Source of the DNA: JALHMQ01 sp964616395
GTDB taxonomy: Bacteria > Pseudomonadota > Gammaproteobacteria > Burkholderiales > Burkholderiaceae_F
DNA: 6,769 nucleotides
NCBI GenBank assembly: GCA_964616395.1
Contig: CAZTUT010000152.1
Location: forward strand, 1-6,769
Direction: 5' to 3'
Shown here: one piece after another, positions 5,938 through 6,769 of the stretch
Layout: each line of letters begins with the position of its first letter
How positions within the stretch are numbered: position 1 is the first letter of the stretch
Position numbers and translations under genes: made by a program
The notes under the pieces: generated by a model
The model's database searches: none
What the model saw: only the letters and a program-made list of their open reading frames with translations
What the model was told of the DNA's origin: nothing

Positions 5938-5938
5938 G

Positions 5939-6769
5939 TTACTGCCCGAAGACGATCTTTTCGCGCTGCAGCAGGCGCGCCTGCACTTCGAGGCAGACCA
6001 GCGTGACCACCGCGCAGCAAACCGCCGGCAGCAGCAGATCGGTCGTCGACAGTGCCTCGCCGCGCAGCGCCTTCATCATGACCGCGATCTGGGCTACCGA
6101 GGGCACCGCCAGCTGCCAGAGCGCATCCCGCACCGTCATGAATACCGGGATCAGGGCGGCGAACTGCACCGCCATCGAGATGTAGGAGACATAGGTCTGC
6201 GCCTCCTTGAAGTTTCGGCCGAAGGTGGCCGCCAGCATGTTGACGGCAGCCATCATGGCCGCGAACGGAAGCAGCACCAGGCAGAACACCGCGACCTCGC
6301 GCCACTGGAGCTGCATCATCGCCGACAGTGTCTCGCTGGAGATGAAGCGCATTGATACCAGGAAGCCCAGCATCGTCAGCGCCACGATCACGACCGAGTA
6401 GGTCATCACCACCGCCCACTTTCCTGCAACCAGCGCGCGACTGCTGACGGGATTCATCAGCAGCGGTTCCAGCGAGCCACGCTCGCGCTCGCCGGCAGTG
6501 ACGTCGATGGCAACGCTAAGCGCTCCGAAAATGGCGACGATCAGGGCGGCCCACGGCACAATGAACAGCAACTGCGCGCCGCGCGCCTGCGCCGGCGCCA
6601 GATCGCGTGCCTCAATCTCAACCGGTGCCAGCAACTGCGGGCTGACACCGCGCGCCAGCAGGCGCAACTGGCCTTGCTCCCGGTTGAATCCGCTCAGCAG
6701 CCGGCGGGTTGCATTCGTCAGCGGCTGGGCGCGATCGTGGCTTTCATCGAACACCAGTTCGACGCTGAC
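5939..6769 (-). CDS. NatB-like ABC-2 exporter permease, N-terminus beyond window
   Basis: The frame is open to the window edge and shows 276 C-terminal residues of an inner-membrane ABC exporter permease. It starts within an extracytoplasmic domain (visible residues 1-65, including VFDESHD). It then has about five membrane helices (about 66-88, 116-140, 160-182, 192-212 and 244-262). The cytosolic coupling loop GERERGSLEPLLMNPVS (93-109) is the hallmark of NatB-type permeases, which pair with a NatA-type ATPase and have been linked to sodium or drug export. Family members are roughly 390-400 residues, so about 110-125 residues, including the first helix, are missing on the right. A GTG at 6754 could be taken as a start, but the frame continues upstream without a stop and starting there would remove the first helix. 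The kinase gene begins 121 bp downstream on the same strand. The transported substrate is not predictable. Confidence 0.88.
   Translation of the reverse strand, partial: VSVELVFDESHDRAQPLTNATRRLLSGFNREQGQLRLLARGVSPQLLAPVEIEARDLAPAQARGAQLLFIVPWAALIVAIFGALSVAIDVTAGERERGSLEPLLMNPVSSRALVAGKWAVVMTYSVVIVALTMLGFLVSMRFISSETLSAMMQLQWREVAVFCLVLLPFAAMMAAVNMLAATFGRNFKEAQTYVSYISMAVQFAALIPVFMTVRDALWQLAVPSVAQIAVMMKALRGEALSTTDLLLPAVCCAVVTLVCLEVQARLLQREKIVFGQ

Noticed and set aside
1..6769. CRISPR array, tRNA, rRNA, toxin-antitoxin or phage-defence system
   Set aside because: I saw no spaced direct repeats, no cloverleaf-like sequence and no genes of such systems. Apart from the left junction, the window reads as ordinary chromosomal genes.

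Overview
The window is a GC-rich (roughly two-thirds G+C by eye) proteobacterial chromosome segment. It carries the regulatory and transport end of a respiratory nitrate reduction locus, and then two unrelated-looking genes. A nitrate-sensing NarX/NarL pair transcribed divergently from narK transporter genes is typical of denitrifying or nitrate-respiring Beta- and Gammaproteobacteria. The sequence alone does not fix the genus.

Layout from left to right. Positions 1-57 are conspicuously AT-rich (about 37% G+C) and unrelated to what follows. They interrupt a minus-strand narK2-type transporter gene after 87 native codons, so only its N-terminus survives (13-318). Next is an intact minus-strand narK1-type gene (342-1646). 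A 338-bp divergent control region (1647-1984) holds two FNR/Anr-type boxes and a NarL-type 7-2-7 palindrome. On the plus strand follow narX (1985-3970) and narL (3972-4622), separated by one base. Convergent to them, 16 bp away, is a minus-strand membrane-anchored Hanks-type Ser/Thr kinase (4639-5817). At the right edge is the 3' part of a minus-strand NatB-like ABC-2 exporter permease (5939-6769, N-terminus outside the window).

How the genes fit together. NarX would sense periplasmic nitrate or nitrite and phosphorylate NarL. Phospho-NarL, together with an oxygen-responsive FNR-family regulator, would act on the shared intergenic region to drive narK1 (narK2...) expression. In many denitrifiers narK1-narK2 is followed by narGHJI. 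Here the AT-rich junction severs narK2 and therefore any physical link to downstream nar genes. I see no sequence evidence that ties the kinase or the ABC permease to nitrate respiration beyond proximity.

I found no CRISPR array, tRNA, rRNA or evident novel multi-gene system. The most interesting items are the narK2 breakpoint, the arrangement of FNR and NarL sites, the possible leaderless narX transcript, and substitutions in the NarX nitrate-binding P-box.
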